From NCBI RefSeq assembly GCF_004217335.1, contig NZ_SHMP01000007.1, forward strand, positions 62,001-126,000: a DNA stretch of 64,000 nt. The letters run 5' to 3'. Position numbers and translations under genes: made by a program. Source of the DNA: Natrinema hispanicum. GTDB taxonomy: Archaea; Halobacteriota; Halobacteria; Halobacteriales; Natrialbaceae. The notes under the pieces were generated by a model, which saw nothing but the letters and a program-made list of their open reading frames with translations, was not told the DNA's origin and did no database searches. Shown here piece after piece: positions 53,447 to 61,147 of the stretch (the stretch's first letter is position 1; every line of letters begins with the position of its first letter).

Positions 53447-53539
53447 ATGACTAAACAACAGAAGGAACAACTTGGGATTATAGCAGGGATTCTCGGCATC
53501 CTCGGGTCGTTATTAGTTATTTATCTCGGTATCGTGTGA
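53447..53539 (+). CDS. Tiny membrane protein, 30 aa
   Basis: MTKQQKEQLGIIAGILGILG followed by SLLVIYLGIV: a basic/polar start and one hydrophobic helix. It is below the usual length cut-offs, but has a motif copy upstream and coding-like composition. Confidence 0.45.
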   Translation: MTKQQKEQLGIIAGILGILGSLLVIYLGIV

Positions 53540-53596
53540 TAACCTCTCGCTGATTCTCCGCCTGTTAGAAGTCCGGTAACTCGGTATCTGTATACC

Positions 53597-53627
53597 CTGT
53601 ACTGAACGGTAACTGCATGTGTGTACT
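53597..53627 (+). promoter_or_regulatory. Dispersed 30-base motif, copy 3, with downstream extension
   Basis: CTGTACTGAACGGTAACT followed by GCATGTGTGTACT. It is continued by ACCGCGAGTTCC and, at 53652-53670, TGAATAAAGAAACCATGC. The same order (ACCGCGA..., then AATAAAGAA...) occurs on the minus strand at 55150-55218 and at 31644-31680. Confidence 0.6.
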
Positions 53628-53697
53628 TACCGCGAGTTCCGCAAGGTGTCCTGAATAAAGAAACCATGCTACGGTCTACTTCGCGATAGATTTCTCT

Positions 53698-53742
53698 GCC
53701 CCACGAGTGAGGTGAGGGGCAGTCGGAGTTGCTCATTGCCCC
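53698..53742 (+). promoter_or_regulatory. GC hairpin leader before 53754
   Basis: GCCCC (53698-53702) can pair with GGGGC (53716-53720), or GGGGCA there with TGCCCC (53737-53742), ending 12 bases before the ATG. The two stems exclude each other, as in the leader at 43641. Confidence 0.45.
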
Positions 53743-53753
53743 TCGTGAACACC

Positions 53754-53939
53754 ATGGCTTTCAGAGAGGTTTACGAGACAACATTCGACGAAGACGTCCA
53801 GCCCAACTCGAGCGCCAGTCCGTGCCCCAAATGCAACGGACGGGTGACCATCAACGCAGTCGAAACTCGTTGTGAAGGCTGTGGACTCCTTCTCGAACCG
53901 CAACAATACCAGACCCAGAAAAGAGTCAATCCCACTTAG
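53754..53939 (+). CDS. Stand-alone TFIIB-like zinc ribbon protein
   Basis: A 61-residue protein whose core CPKCNGRVTINAVETRCEGCGLLLE has the spacing and fold of the zinc ribbon at the start of TFB (compare CPECDSG...CEECGLVIEE). The cyclin folds are absent. It could compete with TFB for RNA polymerase or be a truncated derivative. It is preceded by a hairpin leader. Confidence 0.65.
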   Translation: MAFREVYETTFDEDVQPNSSASPCPKCNGRVTINAVETRCEGCGLLLEPQQYQTQKRVNPT

Positions 53940-54014
53940 ATAGAATGCTATTGAGAAAAACTACACAAGTATTGGAACAAGATATTTACTGGAGTAACAA
54001 CATAGATTTGGATA

Positions 54015-54152
54015 ATGCCAGAATGTGATGGCTGTGGCTCTCATGTCACCGAGAACTATTTCCGGGTTTTCGCCGTTGATGGTGATCTGCCAGCATGTAT
54101 CCACTGTGCCAGCAACCGTGAAGCTCGAGAAGCAGGACTCCGTCACCAATAG
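54015..54152 (+). CDS. 45-aa zinc finger protein
   Basis: MPECDGCGSHVTENYFRVFA then CIHCASNREAREAGLRH: two Cys pairs, a typical tiny haloarchaeal zinc protein (DUF7563-like). Recognition is from memory of the family. It probably binds one zinc ion. Confidence 0.65.
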   Translation: MPECDGCGSHVTENYFRVFAVDGDLPACIHCASNREAREAGLRHQ

Positions 54153-54237
54153 CGTCCCAGTGATTTCATTTCCAGATTTTCTCTATCGAACTGGAGCCTG
54201 CATCGAGACGTGAGACAACACGATCCACCACCCACCA

Positions 54238-55128
54238 ATGACTGACCGAGATTCTGACTTCGAGGAGCTTCGTCCGACCGGCGAAGCGTCGCATATCCCA
54301 GATGAGACACTCAGCGAGTGTACTGAGGGTGAGCCGAATCGACAGCGAGTTGCAACGGCGACGACTGGATATCCAGACACTCCAACGGAAACAGACACTG
54401 AGTGTCGCTCCTGTAGCGCACCGATCCCAGCTGATCAGACCAAATGCCTGTTCTGTCTTACCAATCATCTCGAGGACTCCCCTTCTGAGACAAACGCACC
54501 AGCAACAGAGTGGACACTGCTTGGCGTCGTTCACATGCTTGTCGAGTCGTCTACGTTCTACGGTGCCGTCGCGAAAGGCGCGGCCGCTGCAACACTCCTT
54601 GCCACCAGTGCGACGGAATCGACCGTCGACGACTGCACGTCCATCTATGATCTCGAGGACGAGCCCGCAGCCCAATTGACCGATCAGTGGCCCGTGCTTC
54701 CTGCTGCAGCACAGATTACGTCCACTGACGGTGAGCAACTTCTCGCGGCCGCCCGCGATCGAACAACATGGAGTGACCAACTCCACCCAGCCGCAGATAG
54801 TGACCACGAGCCGACAACGTATCTCTACGACGAAGGCGGGACTAGCATTCGCGACGAGCAGCGACTTGCGACGCTGCTCGACAACGCCGGCGATGATGCG
54901 TGGCTAGTCCCCGCAATTGCTCTCCAGCAGACACCTGACAAGCGTGAACCTGAGCATTTGGACAGTCTGATTCCGACCAAAGAATGCCTCGAGTGTCACC
55001 AGTGCGGATGTACAACCGATCATCGATTCAGCGAACATGAATCCGTTCCCGACGAAACCTGGACCGGCCACGCAATCTGGGAATGCCAGGTCTGCGGGAC
55101 GCCGTGCTATGGGCCGAGCCCAGAGTGA
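54238..55128 (+). CDS. Two-part plasmid protein with zinc ribbons
   Basis: A 296-residue protein. The N-terminal region has CRSCSAPIPADQTKCLFCLTNH (about residues 55-76). A domain follows with LLGVVHMLVESSTFYGAVAKG, ITSTDGEQLLAAARDRTTW and YLYDEGGTSIRDEQRLATLLDNAGDDAWLVPA. The end has a ribbon CLECHQCGCTTDH...CQVCGTPC. The middle resembles 58362 (YDQHATGIRHRGHLDRLLEEI and CWIVPA). These are frequent on haloarchaeal plasmids, without known function. Confidence 0.65.
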   Translation: MTDRDSDFEELRPTGEASHIPDETLSECTEGEPNRQRVATATTGYPDTPTETDTECRSCSAPIPADQTKCLFCLTNHLEDSPSETNAPATEWTLLGVVHMLVESSTFYGAVAKGAAAATLLATSATESTVDDCTSIYDLEDEPAAQLTDQWPVLPAAAQITSTDGEQLLAAARDRTTWSDQLHPAADSDHEPTTYLYDEGGTSIRDEQRLATLLDNAGDDAWLVPAIALQQTPDKREPEHLDSLIPTKECLECHQCGCTTDHRFSEHESVPDETWTGHAIWECQVCGTPCYGPSPE

Positions 55129-55319
55129 ATGAGATGTGGAACATGATCACTTAGCAGTAGATAGTAGCACTGGTTCTTTATTCAGAGTGAGGCGTGAAAA
55201 TCGCGGTAAGTACAGGGTGTGTCTTGTTTGCAGAGAGACGCGACAAAGGGTGGCACAATAGCATATTCTATAAGGAAAGTTATTATAATCTTGCAACACC
55301 AATCATTGATTGAAATACT

Positions 55320-55757
55320 ATGCCTGAAGCTGGTCCTCCTCTACAGCCCGGAATGACCCAATGGAAGTACGCTCTCATCGGTGGGTTGTGCTCTCTTCCA
55401 TTCACCACCTTCAGTTACTGGCAAACAGGATCCGAACTCTCGCTTGGAGCGGTGTTTTTCGGTGGTATTCTTGCCGGCTATCTGATCGGGCGTGTGAACG
55501 GTGAAATTAGCGGAGTTGGGGTTCGGGTCGGGATTATTGGCGGACTTCCAGTATTCTGGGTTGTTTTCGATCTTCTTACAACCACATTCCGCTTGGCCGG
55601 CCCAGTATGGTTTGTGGCGAGCGCGATCGGTGCCACGATTGTGTTTGCAGTCCTCGGATTCGGAATTTCAGCGCTCATCGGTGAAGTGGGAGTACGGGTT
55701 GGGCGTTGGCTGGCCGGTAACCAACATGACCAATCGACTACTGTGGGAAATAGTTGA
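55320..55757 (+). CDS. Membrane protein, 145 aa (DUF5518-like)
   Basis: About four helices: YALIGGLCSLPFTTFSYW, LGAVFFGGILAGYLIG, VGIIGGLPVFWVVFDLL and WFVASAIGATIVFAVLGFG. The pattern of Gly-rich helices with GYLIGRV resembles DUF5518. A motif copy is on the minus strand at 55200-55213. Function unknown. Confidence 0.65.
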   Translation: MPEAGPPLQPGMTQWKYALIGGLCSLPFTTFSYWQTGSELSLGAVFFGGILAGYLIGRVNGEISGVGVRVGIIGGLPVFWVVFDLLTTTFRLAGPVWFVASAIGATIVFAVLGFGISALIGEVGVRVGRWLAGNQHDQSTTVGNS

Positions 55758-55877
55758 GGCGGCGGAGTTCAAAGAACACTGTCAGTTGACAGCAGTCAAG
55801 AGATGTTGGGGTAAAGGAAAATCAACTATACCTTCATATCATGTTTATCTGCGCCGCGATCGGCTGAGGCGCATTCA

Positions 55878-56066
55878 ATGGACCCACGCAACACACCAGG
55901 ATACAGACTGCATCGTGCACTCAGTCAACTCAATGATCTCGAGGGCGATCAGTTGACTGACGCCGACAGAGAACGAATCGAAACAGCAACGGCGCTCTTG
56001 GAGGAAGTGAGTCTTCTCACTCGACCAGAGCGTAGTGAACCTACTGATACCCACATTGATTCCTAA
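55878..56066 (+). CDS. Small protein, 62 aa
   Basis: MDPRNTPGYRLHRALSQLND then GDQLTDADRERIETATALLEEVSLL: helical, charged, no membrane segment. Similar in plan to 59999. Not recognised. Confidence 0.45.
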   Translation: MDPRNTPGYRLHRALSQLNDLEGDQLTDADRERIETATALLEEVSLLTRPERSEPTDTHIDS

Positions 56067-56194
56067 CCGAGCGGGTTATAGAATCGGTCACAGCTTATTG
56101 GACTCCGTACCGGACGGTCAGTACAGGCTATGTACTTTCCGTAGAGTATCAATCCACCATAATTTCTAAGTGAGTGTAATTCTTGCTGCGGAAT

Positions 56195-56476
56195 ATGGCT
56201 GAAAACTCAGAGACCCCATCCATATCGATGGTTCCGGCTATTTACCGTCTGGTTGCCGGTTTTCTCCATGCAGGTGTCGCTATCTTTCTCTGGAACTTCT
56301 TCTCATATGATAATCTATGGGAAATCCTCTTGGTTAAGCCACCCTCAGGAGCGTATATTCTCATCGGAATGTTTTCCCTCGGATTCGTTCCAGTCCTGTA
56401 TTCCATAACGCAGAAGTCCATTTCGCCCGTTCTACTGGTCAGTGTATTACTAACCGTATCAGCCTATAGTCGCTAG
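56195..56476 (+). CDS. Membrane protein, 93 aa
   Basis: MAENSETPSISMVPAIYRLV followed by three helices (AGFLHAGVAIFLWNFF, AYILIGMFSLGFVPVLY and VLLVSVLLTVSAYS). Motif copy in reverse orientation at 56107-56118 (ACGGTCAGTACAG). The ATG at 56195 is chosen for the clean start. Confidence 0.6.
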   Translation: MAENSETPSISMVPAIYRLVAGFLHAGVAIFLWNFFSYDNLWEILLVKPPSGAYILIGMFSLGFVPVLYSITQKSISPVLLVSVLLTVSAYSR

Positions 56477-56575
56477 TTGTCCACTCTGGCTAAGCGGCCA
56501 GCTGGCTAACACGTAGTGATGAAGGAAGCGGGTGAATCAGAAATCTGATTCATCCGCTGTCCGGATCCGCACCTG

Positions 56576-57766
56576 ATGAACCTTCCAAAACTCAAGCAGG
56601 TACTTACTGATCCAGACGAGTTCATTTCGAACCGGCAACTCAAGGCTCTTTCTCTGGAGCTCCTCCTGTTGATTCCGATGCCGGGAATCGAGGGCTCGCC
56701 CCTCGATCCCGGCGATATCATGGAAGTCGTTCTTCGAGCCGCCGCTGGGACAACCTCTGTCAACGGCGTCACGACCAATACAGAGGAAACGCCCAATAGA
56801 GAACCCGTCATGGATTGGCTCCACACGCTCCAAAAAGACCCGATTCTAGACGCCGTCAACGATATTCTCGCTACGCTGGCGATGACGGTTCTCGACCGCC
56901 ACAGGTCGAGAACCGTCTGTATCGACTTCATGGACAACCCCTTCCACGGAAATCCCAGCAGTGACGGCGAGATCAGACGGATGTCTGCTCGGGACGGGAC
57001 TACCCAGTGTCATCGCTACTGCACAGCGTTCGTGATTGCGCAGGGAAAGCCGCTGACACTCGCGGTTGAACCGGTTGCTGGCGAAGATAGCAAGGCCGAC
57101 GCGGTCGAGCGCCTGCTCGCCCGCGTCGAGACGTATCCATTCGAGATCGACCGAATTCTCATGGATCGAGACGCCTACGTCGGGAAGCTGATTGGCGTCC
57201 TTCGAGAAAGTGCACCGCCAGTCTTCCCGGTCAAGACCGGGAAGGCGTCGATCCGAAAGAAGCTCTCCGTAACGGCGTCATACATGACCGAAGAGACGAT
57301 TTGTGAGGGGAAAGAGCACGAACAGACGTTTCCGATGGCAGTGAACGTTACCTACCAGAACGGTGACCGTGGAAAGTCTGGCGTGAAGGCGACCGGATAC
57401 GCGGCGTACGGTCTGGAAGACCGGACGCCGACGCAGGTTGCGACGATCTACAACAAGCGGTCACAGATCGAAAAGAGCTACGAGAAGTTCCGTGAAGCGC
57501 GTGCAGTGACGACAACACCGTCAACGACGATTCGCCTCTTCTACGTGGGTGTCGGGTTCTTGTTAGAGCAGTTGTGGCTGGTATTACAGTGGGCCGTGCT
57601 CGCCCGGCCACGCCGTGGCGGGCGAGCACTTCCCGTTGAGTTCACGTTCGGAGATGCGTTTCTCCACGGGGTCGTCCGGGAGTTAGACCGCGATCTGGGA
57701 TGGAAAGAGAAGCATCGGACGAACGGTACCGGATTGCCACCTGGATGTGATCACGGACTCGGCTAA
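56576..57766 (+). CDS. ISH3-family transposase (diverged)
   Basis: A 396-residue DDE enzyme. It has GIEGSPLDPGDIMEVVL, TVCIDFMDNPFHG (Asp), RILMDRDAYVGKLIG (Asp, in place of DRGFYN), YNKRSQIEKSYEKFREAR (Glu) and a tail ARPRRGGRALP. The second motif differs from the usual DRGF, but the Asp remains. Full length. The element ends could not be placed: GGCTAAGC on the left near 56490 and GGCTAAGCC on the right near 57762 are candidates, without a readable target duplication. Confidence 0.88.
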   Translation: MNLPKLKQVLTDPDEFISNRQLKALSLELLLLIPMPGIEGSPLDPGDIMEVVLRAAAGTTSVNGVTTNTEETPNREPVMDWLHTLQKDPILDAVNDILATLAMTVLDRHRSRTVCIDFMDNPFHGNPSSDGEIRRMSARDGTTQCHRYCTAFVIAQGKPLTLAVEPVAGEDSKADAVERLLARVETYPFEIDRILMDRDAYVGKLIGVLRESAPPVFPVKTGKASIRKKLSVTASYMTEETICEGKEHEQTFPMAVNVTYQNGDRGKSGVKATGYAAYGLEDRTPTQVATIYNKRSQIEKSYEKFREARAVTTTPSTTIRLFYVGVGFLLEQLWLVLQWAVLARPRRGGRALPVEFTFGDAFLHGVVRELDRDLGWKEKHRTNGTGLPPGCDHGLG

Positions 57767-57948
57767 GCCGCCTCGCTTCTGACGAAGCGAGGTCGGCTAC
57801 TAGCGTCCGCTATCTTTCTCGTCGTCAGAATCTCTGCCAAAGTGAGCGTAGTGAGACAGATTCTCAACTGTGTGCTGTCTCCTCGTCAGGTTACACACTG
57901 ATTCTGCCTCACGTCTCGTCTATTTCCTCGGATCTGTCCGTGGCGTGA

Positions 57949-58122
57949 TTGACGCAGTGGACAACTAGCGATAGTGAGTGGCAGGGTTACTTTACTAGCC
58001 CGTTTGGTGGGCCGGGACCATTCGGTGTGTATATCCTTTCTTGGGTCGGCGTAGTCCTCCTTGCGGGTCTGGCAGGCAACGTTGAGCTCAAACTCAAACA
58101 AAGAGAGACAGCGGCTCCCTAA
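57949..58122 (+). pseudogene. C-terminal remnant of a membrane protein
   Basis: A frame of 58 codons encodes GYFTSPFGGPGPFGVYILSW then VGVVLLAGLAGNVELKLKQR, that is, a loop and one helix with a basic end. It has no good start, so it is probably the remainder of a gene cut by the neighbouring transposon. Confidence 0.3.
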
Positions 58123-58280
58123 CCAGCAACCCCACTCGAGGCAGAGGTACAAGTTTCCAAAGGCACCCGTAGTCTTTTCGAAGCTATCGACGAGTCAAGC
58201 GACCTGACGACCACTGACGATGCTACTATCGATCCGGATCGCTCTACTCCGTGAGACAGGTACGTTCCAGCAGTGATTTT

Positions 58281-58307
58281 GTGCGCCGGTGATGGGTGCC
58301 GGCGCAC
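58281..58307 (+). promoter_or_regulatory. T-tract and GC hairpin leader before 58362
   Basis: GTTCCAGCAGTGATTTT precedes GTGCGCCGG (58281-58289) and CCGGCGCAC (58299-58307), a nine-base perfect stem. The bases TTCCAGCAGTGA-TTTT are shared with the leader of 34626. Confidence 0.55.
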
Positions 58308-58361
58308 TGGGTAAGACCAGGCGAACACTGATCAGAGCGTCGGCGCAGTGAGGTATCCGAG

Positions 58362-58862
58362 ATGCATATGTTAATTTACGCACTGGTAGAGGCATCGACA
58401 GCAGAAGAGGCACTGTCAACCGGAAAGACCGTGTTCGATCGACTGGTTGGCGCAGAGCCGCATTCCTGTGCGGTGTTCGACTACTACGTCACCTTCGACG
58501 AAGAGGAGACAACAGTGGCTGGAAAAGCACGGTGGGGCGATCTACCGACAGCTGCACCCGTTACGTCCGACGAAGGTGAAGAACTCCTCGAGCGGGCCTG
58601 GGAGACCACGACGGAAACATTCCAACGCAATCTGGACCGGGTGAAGAAAGCACTCGAGGAACGCAACGACGATGAGATCATGCGCGATGAGGGCCTCGCT
58701 CGGCACGCCTTCCAGCAGGTCGGTGCCTCCCGTGGCCCGTCAATCTGCCTGTATGATCAGCACGCGACTGGTATCCGCCATCGTGGACACCTCGATCGCC
58801 TCCTCGAGGAGATTGATGAGCACGAGACATGCTGGATCGTGCCGGCAGATGTCCATTTCTGA
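58362..58862 (+). CDS. Plasmid-type hypothetical protein, 166 aa
   Basis: MHMLIYALVEASTAEEALST, then FDYYVTFDEEETTVAGKARWGDLPTAAPVTSDEGEELLERAWE and YDQHATGIRHRGHLDRLLEEIDEHETCWIVPADVHF. The latter part is shared with 54238. No catalytic motif is recognised. Followed after 6 bases by 58869, so likely an operon. Confidence 0.65.
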   Translation: MHMLIYALVEASTAEEALSTGKTVFDRLVGAEPHSCAVFDYYVTFDEEETTVAGKARWGDLPTAAPVTSDEGEELLERAWETTTETFQRNLDRVKKALEERNDDEIMRDEGLARHAFQQVGASRGPSICLYDQHATGIRHRGHLDRLLEEIDEHETCWIVPADVHF

Positions 58863-58868
58863 GTACTC

Positions 58869-59234
58869 ATGCCCCGAATCACCAACTGGACGCGAGAGAG
58901 TCGAACACCCACGCTAGCATATCGAAACACAGTGACTGAAGCGCGAGCCATCCTGCATCGTGCCCCGGACTCCTACGCGTACAAGTGGCGGGCAGCGATC
59001 CTCGTCGACGGCTATCCGGTGTGGTCGCGTGGCTTCGAGACGAAAGAAGCGACCAGCGTTCGGGATGAACTTCGGAACCGACCAGCCCCCGAACTCGCTT
59101 GTCCTGAGTGTCCGAACGACGACGTCATTGTCGGCCAGAAGTCTGCCACTGGTGCGAAGGTCCAGCGATGGTTCGACTGTCCTGACTGTGGCTACGAAGC
59201 TCCCTCGAAAATCGTCTATGGCGCAGAACGCTAA
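58869..59234 (+). CDS. Zinc-ribbon protein, 121 aa (DUF7568-like)
   Basis: MPRITNWTRESRTPTLAYRN then YKWRAAILVDGYPVWSRGFETKEATSVRDELRNRP and a C-terminal ribbon CPECPNDDVIVGQKSATGAKVQRWFDCPDCGYE. Likely co-transcribed with 58362. Families of this kind are widespread in haloarchaea. Function unknown. Confidence 0.75.
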   Translation: MPRITNWTRESRTPTLAYRNTVTEARAILHRAPDSYAYKWRAAILVDGYPVWSRGFETKEATSVRDELRNRPAPELACPECPNDDVIVGQKSATGAKVQRWFDCPDCGYEAPSKIVYGAER

Positions 59235-59303
59235 CAGCTGGTGAGAGCGAGAGAGCAAGCTAATCGCTCAGAGCAACCATGTGTCTCAAAGAGTGGGCGC
59301 AGT

Positions 59304-59627
59304 TCAACTAGTCGTCGTTACTTCGTCTTCGATCAGCTGTTCGAAATCCTCTGCCCTTCTGTACTCGTCTCTGTGAGCGAGTGCTGCTTGCCCCTTTGGT
59401 GTGATTTCATACAGTCCAGACCGTTCTTTGGGTCCTATTTTGCGTACGAGACCATAATCTGCAAGCACCGGTAGCCGAGTATTGATGTTCTTACGGCTCT
59501 TCCCCGTATGTGCCGCGAGATTCGACGCAACGTTGCGTCCCCTCTTATCGAGCTCCTCAAGGATTAGGAAGTCTGTTGGGCGTCGGAGTTTCATTGTCGC
59601 CATTCCCCATCCATTGTTGGTGATCAT
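59304..59627 (-). CDS. PhiH1-repressor-like winged-helix protein
   Basis: A protein of up to 107 residues; the start could be 59627, 59603 or 59594. Core: MKLRRPTDFLILEELDKRGRNVASNLAAHTGKSRKNINTRLPVLADYGLVRKIGPKERSGLYEITPKGQAAL. It is of the same family as 47358. The neighbours do not reveal its target. Confidence 0.85.
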   Translation of the reverse strand: MITNNGWGMATMKLRRPTDFLILEELDKRGRNVASNLAAHTGKSRKNINTRLPVLADYGLVRKIGPKERSGLYEITPKGQAALAHRDEYRRAEDFEQLIEDEVTTTS

Positions 59628-59707
59628 TATCGTGGTTTTATATTAATAATAGTGATTCACAGACAGTAATCAGTGTGAAACATACGGTCACTACACATAT
59701 GTGTCGG

Positions 59708-59863
59708 TCAGCGATACTTTCCAACTATGGTCACAACGATACCGAGGCCGATGAGGAAAACCGAAGGGACGACCACTCTCGAAAAGCCCTGTACTGTCGC
59801 TGTTGAACCGGTGATGAGCCCAAGTCCGATGAATAAAACACCAACAGACTCAATTTGATTCAT
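59708..59863 (-). CDS. Small membrane protein, 51 aa
   Basis: Two helices (VGVLFIGLGLITGSTATV and VVVPSVFLIGLGIVVTIVG) with a short loop; starts MNQIESVG. A motif-like CTGTCTGTACGTACCG lies 34 bases upstream (59898-59913). AT-rich promoter. Function unknown. Confidence 0.55.
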   Translation of the reverse strand: MNQIESVGVLFIGLGLITGSTATVQGFSRVVVPSVFLIGLGIVVTIVGKYR

Positions 59864-59970
59864 GCCTATTAATACATGTCTGGATATAATAAATACACTG
59901 TCTGTACGTACCGTAGCAAGTGGTCATCCCTCACTTGCGGAAAGAGCCAGAGAGCAGTACAGTTTTTCGT

Positions 59971-59984
59971 GCCCCACTAGGGGC
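59971..59984 (+). promoter_or_regulatory. T-tract and GC hairpin leader before 59999
   Basis: AGTTTTTCGT is followed by GCCCC-ACTA-GGGGC (59971-59984), a perfect five-base stem ending 14 bases before the ATG. The tract TTTTTCG is shared with the leaders of 31779 and 43686. Confidence 0.5.
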
Positions 59985-59998
59985 GGGAGCGATACTCA

Positions 59999-60226
59999 AT
60001 GAGCGATCCGTCAGAGCAACCTCGAAACTCGAGTAAACTCTCACCAGCACAGCGACTCGAGGCACCGAACACACGACTCATCGACGCCAGCATCGCAACG
60101 ATCAACGATATGGAGACGCTGCGAGCCTGCATCGCCTATGAAAACCAGCACCAACAACGAGTTCCGATCCTCCGCCAACTCGAGAAGCGGGCCAACGAAC
60201 TCCGTTCGCAGGAGGACAATGACTAA
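59999..60226 (+). CDS. Small protein, 75 aa
   Basis: MSDPSEQPRNSSKLSPAQRL then PNTRLIDASIATINDMETLRACIAYENQHQQRVPILRQLEKRANEL, helical and soluble, with one Cys. No known domain, but the codon use is good and a leader hairpin precedes it. Similar small proteins are common on haloarchaeal plasmids. Confidence 0.55.
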   Translation: MSDPSEQPRNSSKLSPAQRLEAPNTRLIDASIATINDMETLRACIAYENQHQQRVPILRQLEKRANELRSQEDND

Positions 60227-60392
60227 CTCGACACGTCATCTGACATAGCCTCTCACCGATAGCGTTCTGGCGAGCATCTTCGGACAGACACCACATTCGC
60301 TGTGTACCACTGTCTATGTACTCTACACGAGATAGCGGCAGGAGCGTCAGAGATAGTGGTAGTTAACCCGCCAGCGCCCTCTGGTCTAGTTG

Positions 60393-60785
60393 ATGTCTGA
60401 TTCCGACTCTGCTCACGAGAGCCCACCGTCGTTGCTCGGTCGACTCCTCTTTGGGAGCGGGCTTGCAGCACTCGCACTCCGAAACCTGACGAATCTTGAC
60501 GGACGAATCGCCTATGCAGATGCCAAAGGCGTCCCCCTCGCAGACAAACTCGTTCCCGCCTCGAGTGGTCTCCTCCTCGGTGGCGGCCTTGGCATCGGCC
60601 TCTGGAAACTGCCCAAACTGTCTGCAGCCAGTATCGCCGCGTTCTTTATCGGCGTGACTCCGGTCATGCACGATTTCTGGGCTGTCGACGAAGAATCATA
60701 CGATCAAGAACTCACCTCGTTCCTTCAGAATCTCGTGCTCCTCGGCGCTGCAATCGCCTTCTTCAAGCGAGCACGGCAAAACTAA
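60393..60785 (+). CDS. DoxX-family membrane protein
   Basis: A 130-residue protein with about four helices. The N-terminal helix has LLGRLLFGSGLAALALRNL. YADAKGVPLADKLVPASSGLLLGGGLGIGLW and AASIAAFFIGVTPVMHDFW have the DoxX spacing, with FWAVDEESYDQELTSFLQNL after. DoxX proteins are quinone- or thiosulfate-linked or act in sulfur/oxidative stress, depending on subgroup. The subgroup is not clear here. The ATG at 60393 is taken; an earlier ATG at 60390 adds one Met. Confidence 0.85.
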   Translation: MSDSDSAHESPPSLLGRLLFGSGLAALALRNLTNLDGRIAYADAKGVPLADKLVPASSGLLLGGGLGIGLWKLPKLSAASIAAFFIGVTPVMHDFWAVDEESYDQELTSFLQNLVLLGAAIAFFKRARQN

Positions 60786-60822
60786 CCCAACGAGGTCGTC
60801 GACTCCCGCTTACGAACATATT

Positions 60823-60996
60823 CACGTTTCGATCACGAACATATCCGGGCCAGTTACAGCGCTCGAGACCGTCGTCACCCTTCTGCTAGTCGGCGCTCAT
60901 GACGCGCTCGCAGCCGATCTCTTCTACCTCAAGCATAGAGAAGAATTCCTTGTCGCTTTTGAGCGAGCAATCGCGGCGGCTTGTACGCTTGACTGA
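60823..60996 (+). pseudogene. Coding-like remnant
   Basis: A frame HVSITNISGPVTALETVVTL then LLVGAHDALAADLFYLKHREEFLVAFERAIAAACTLD has good codon use and a hydrophobic start, but no start codon in a suitable place. Possibly the end of a lost membrane-associated gene. The rest of 60.8-61.1 kb shows nothing. Confidence 0.25.
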
Positions 60997-61147
60997 TCAT
61001 ATTGCAGAAACAGAACGCTTGTCATGGAACCAGGACAAGAGAAGTGAATTTTCTGACTAAAGAAGAAAAGAGGTCAGTCCAATATGGACTTAAATCGTTC
61101 TTTGAGTGTTCCATATCTGTTTAATACTGTAGAGACAAATCAACGCT

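Noticed and set aside
56470..57804. Complete borders for the ISH3-type element around 56576-57766
   Set aside because: Candidate ends share only a short GGCTAAGC and no 5-bp duplication could be matched, so only the transposase gene is annotated.
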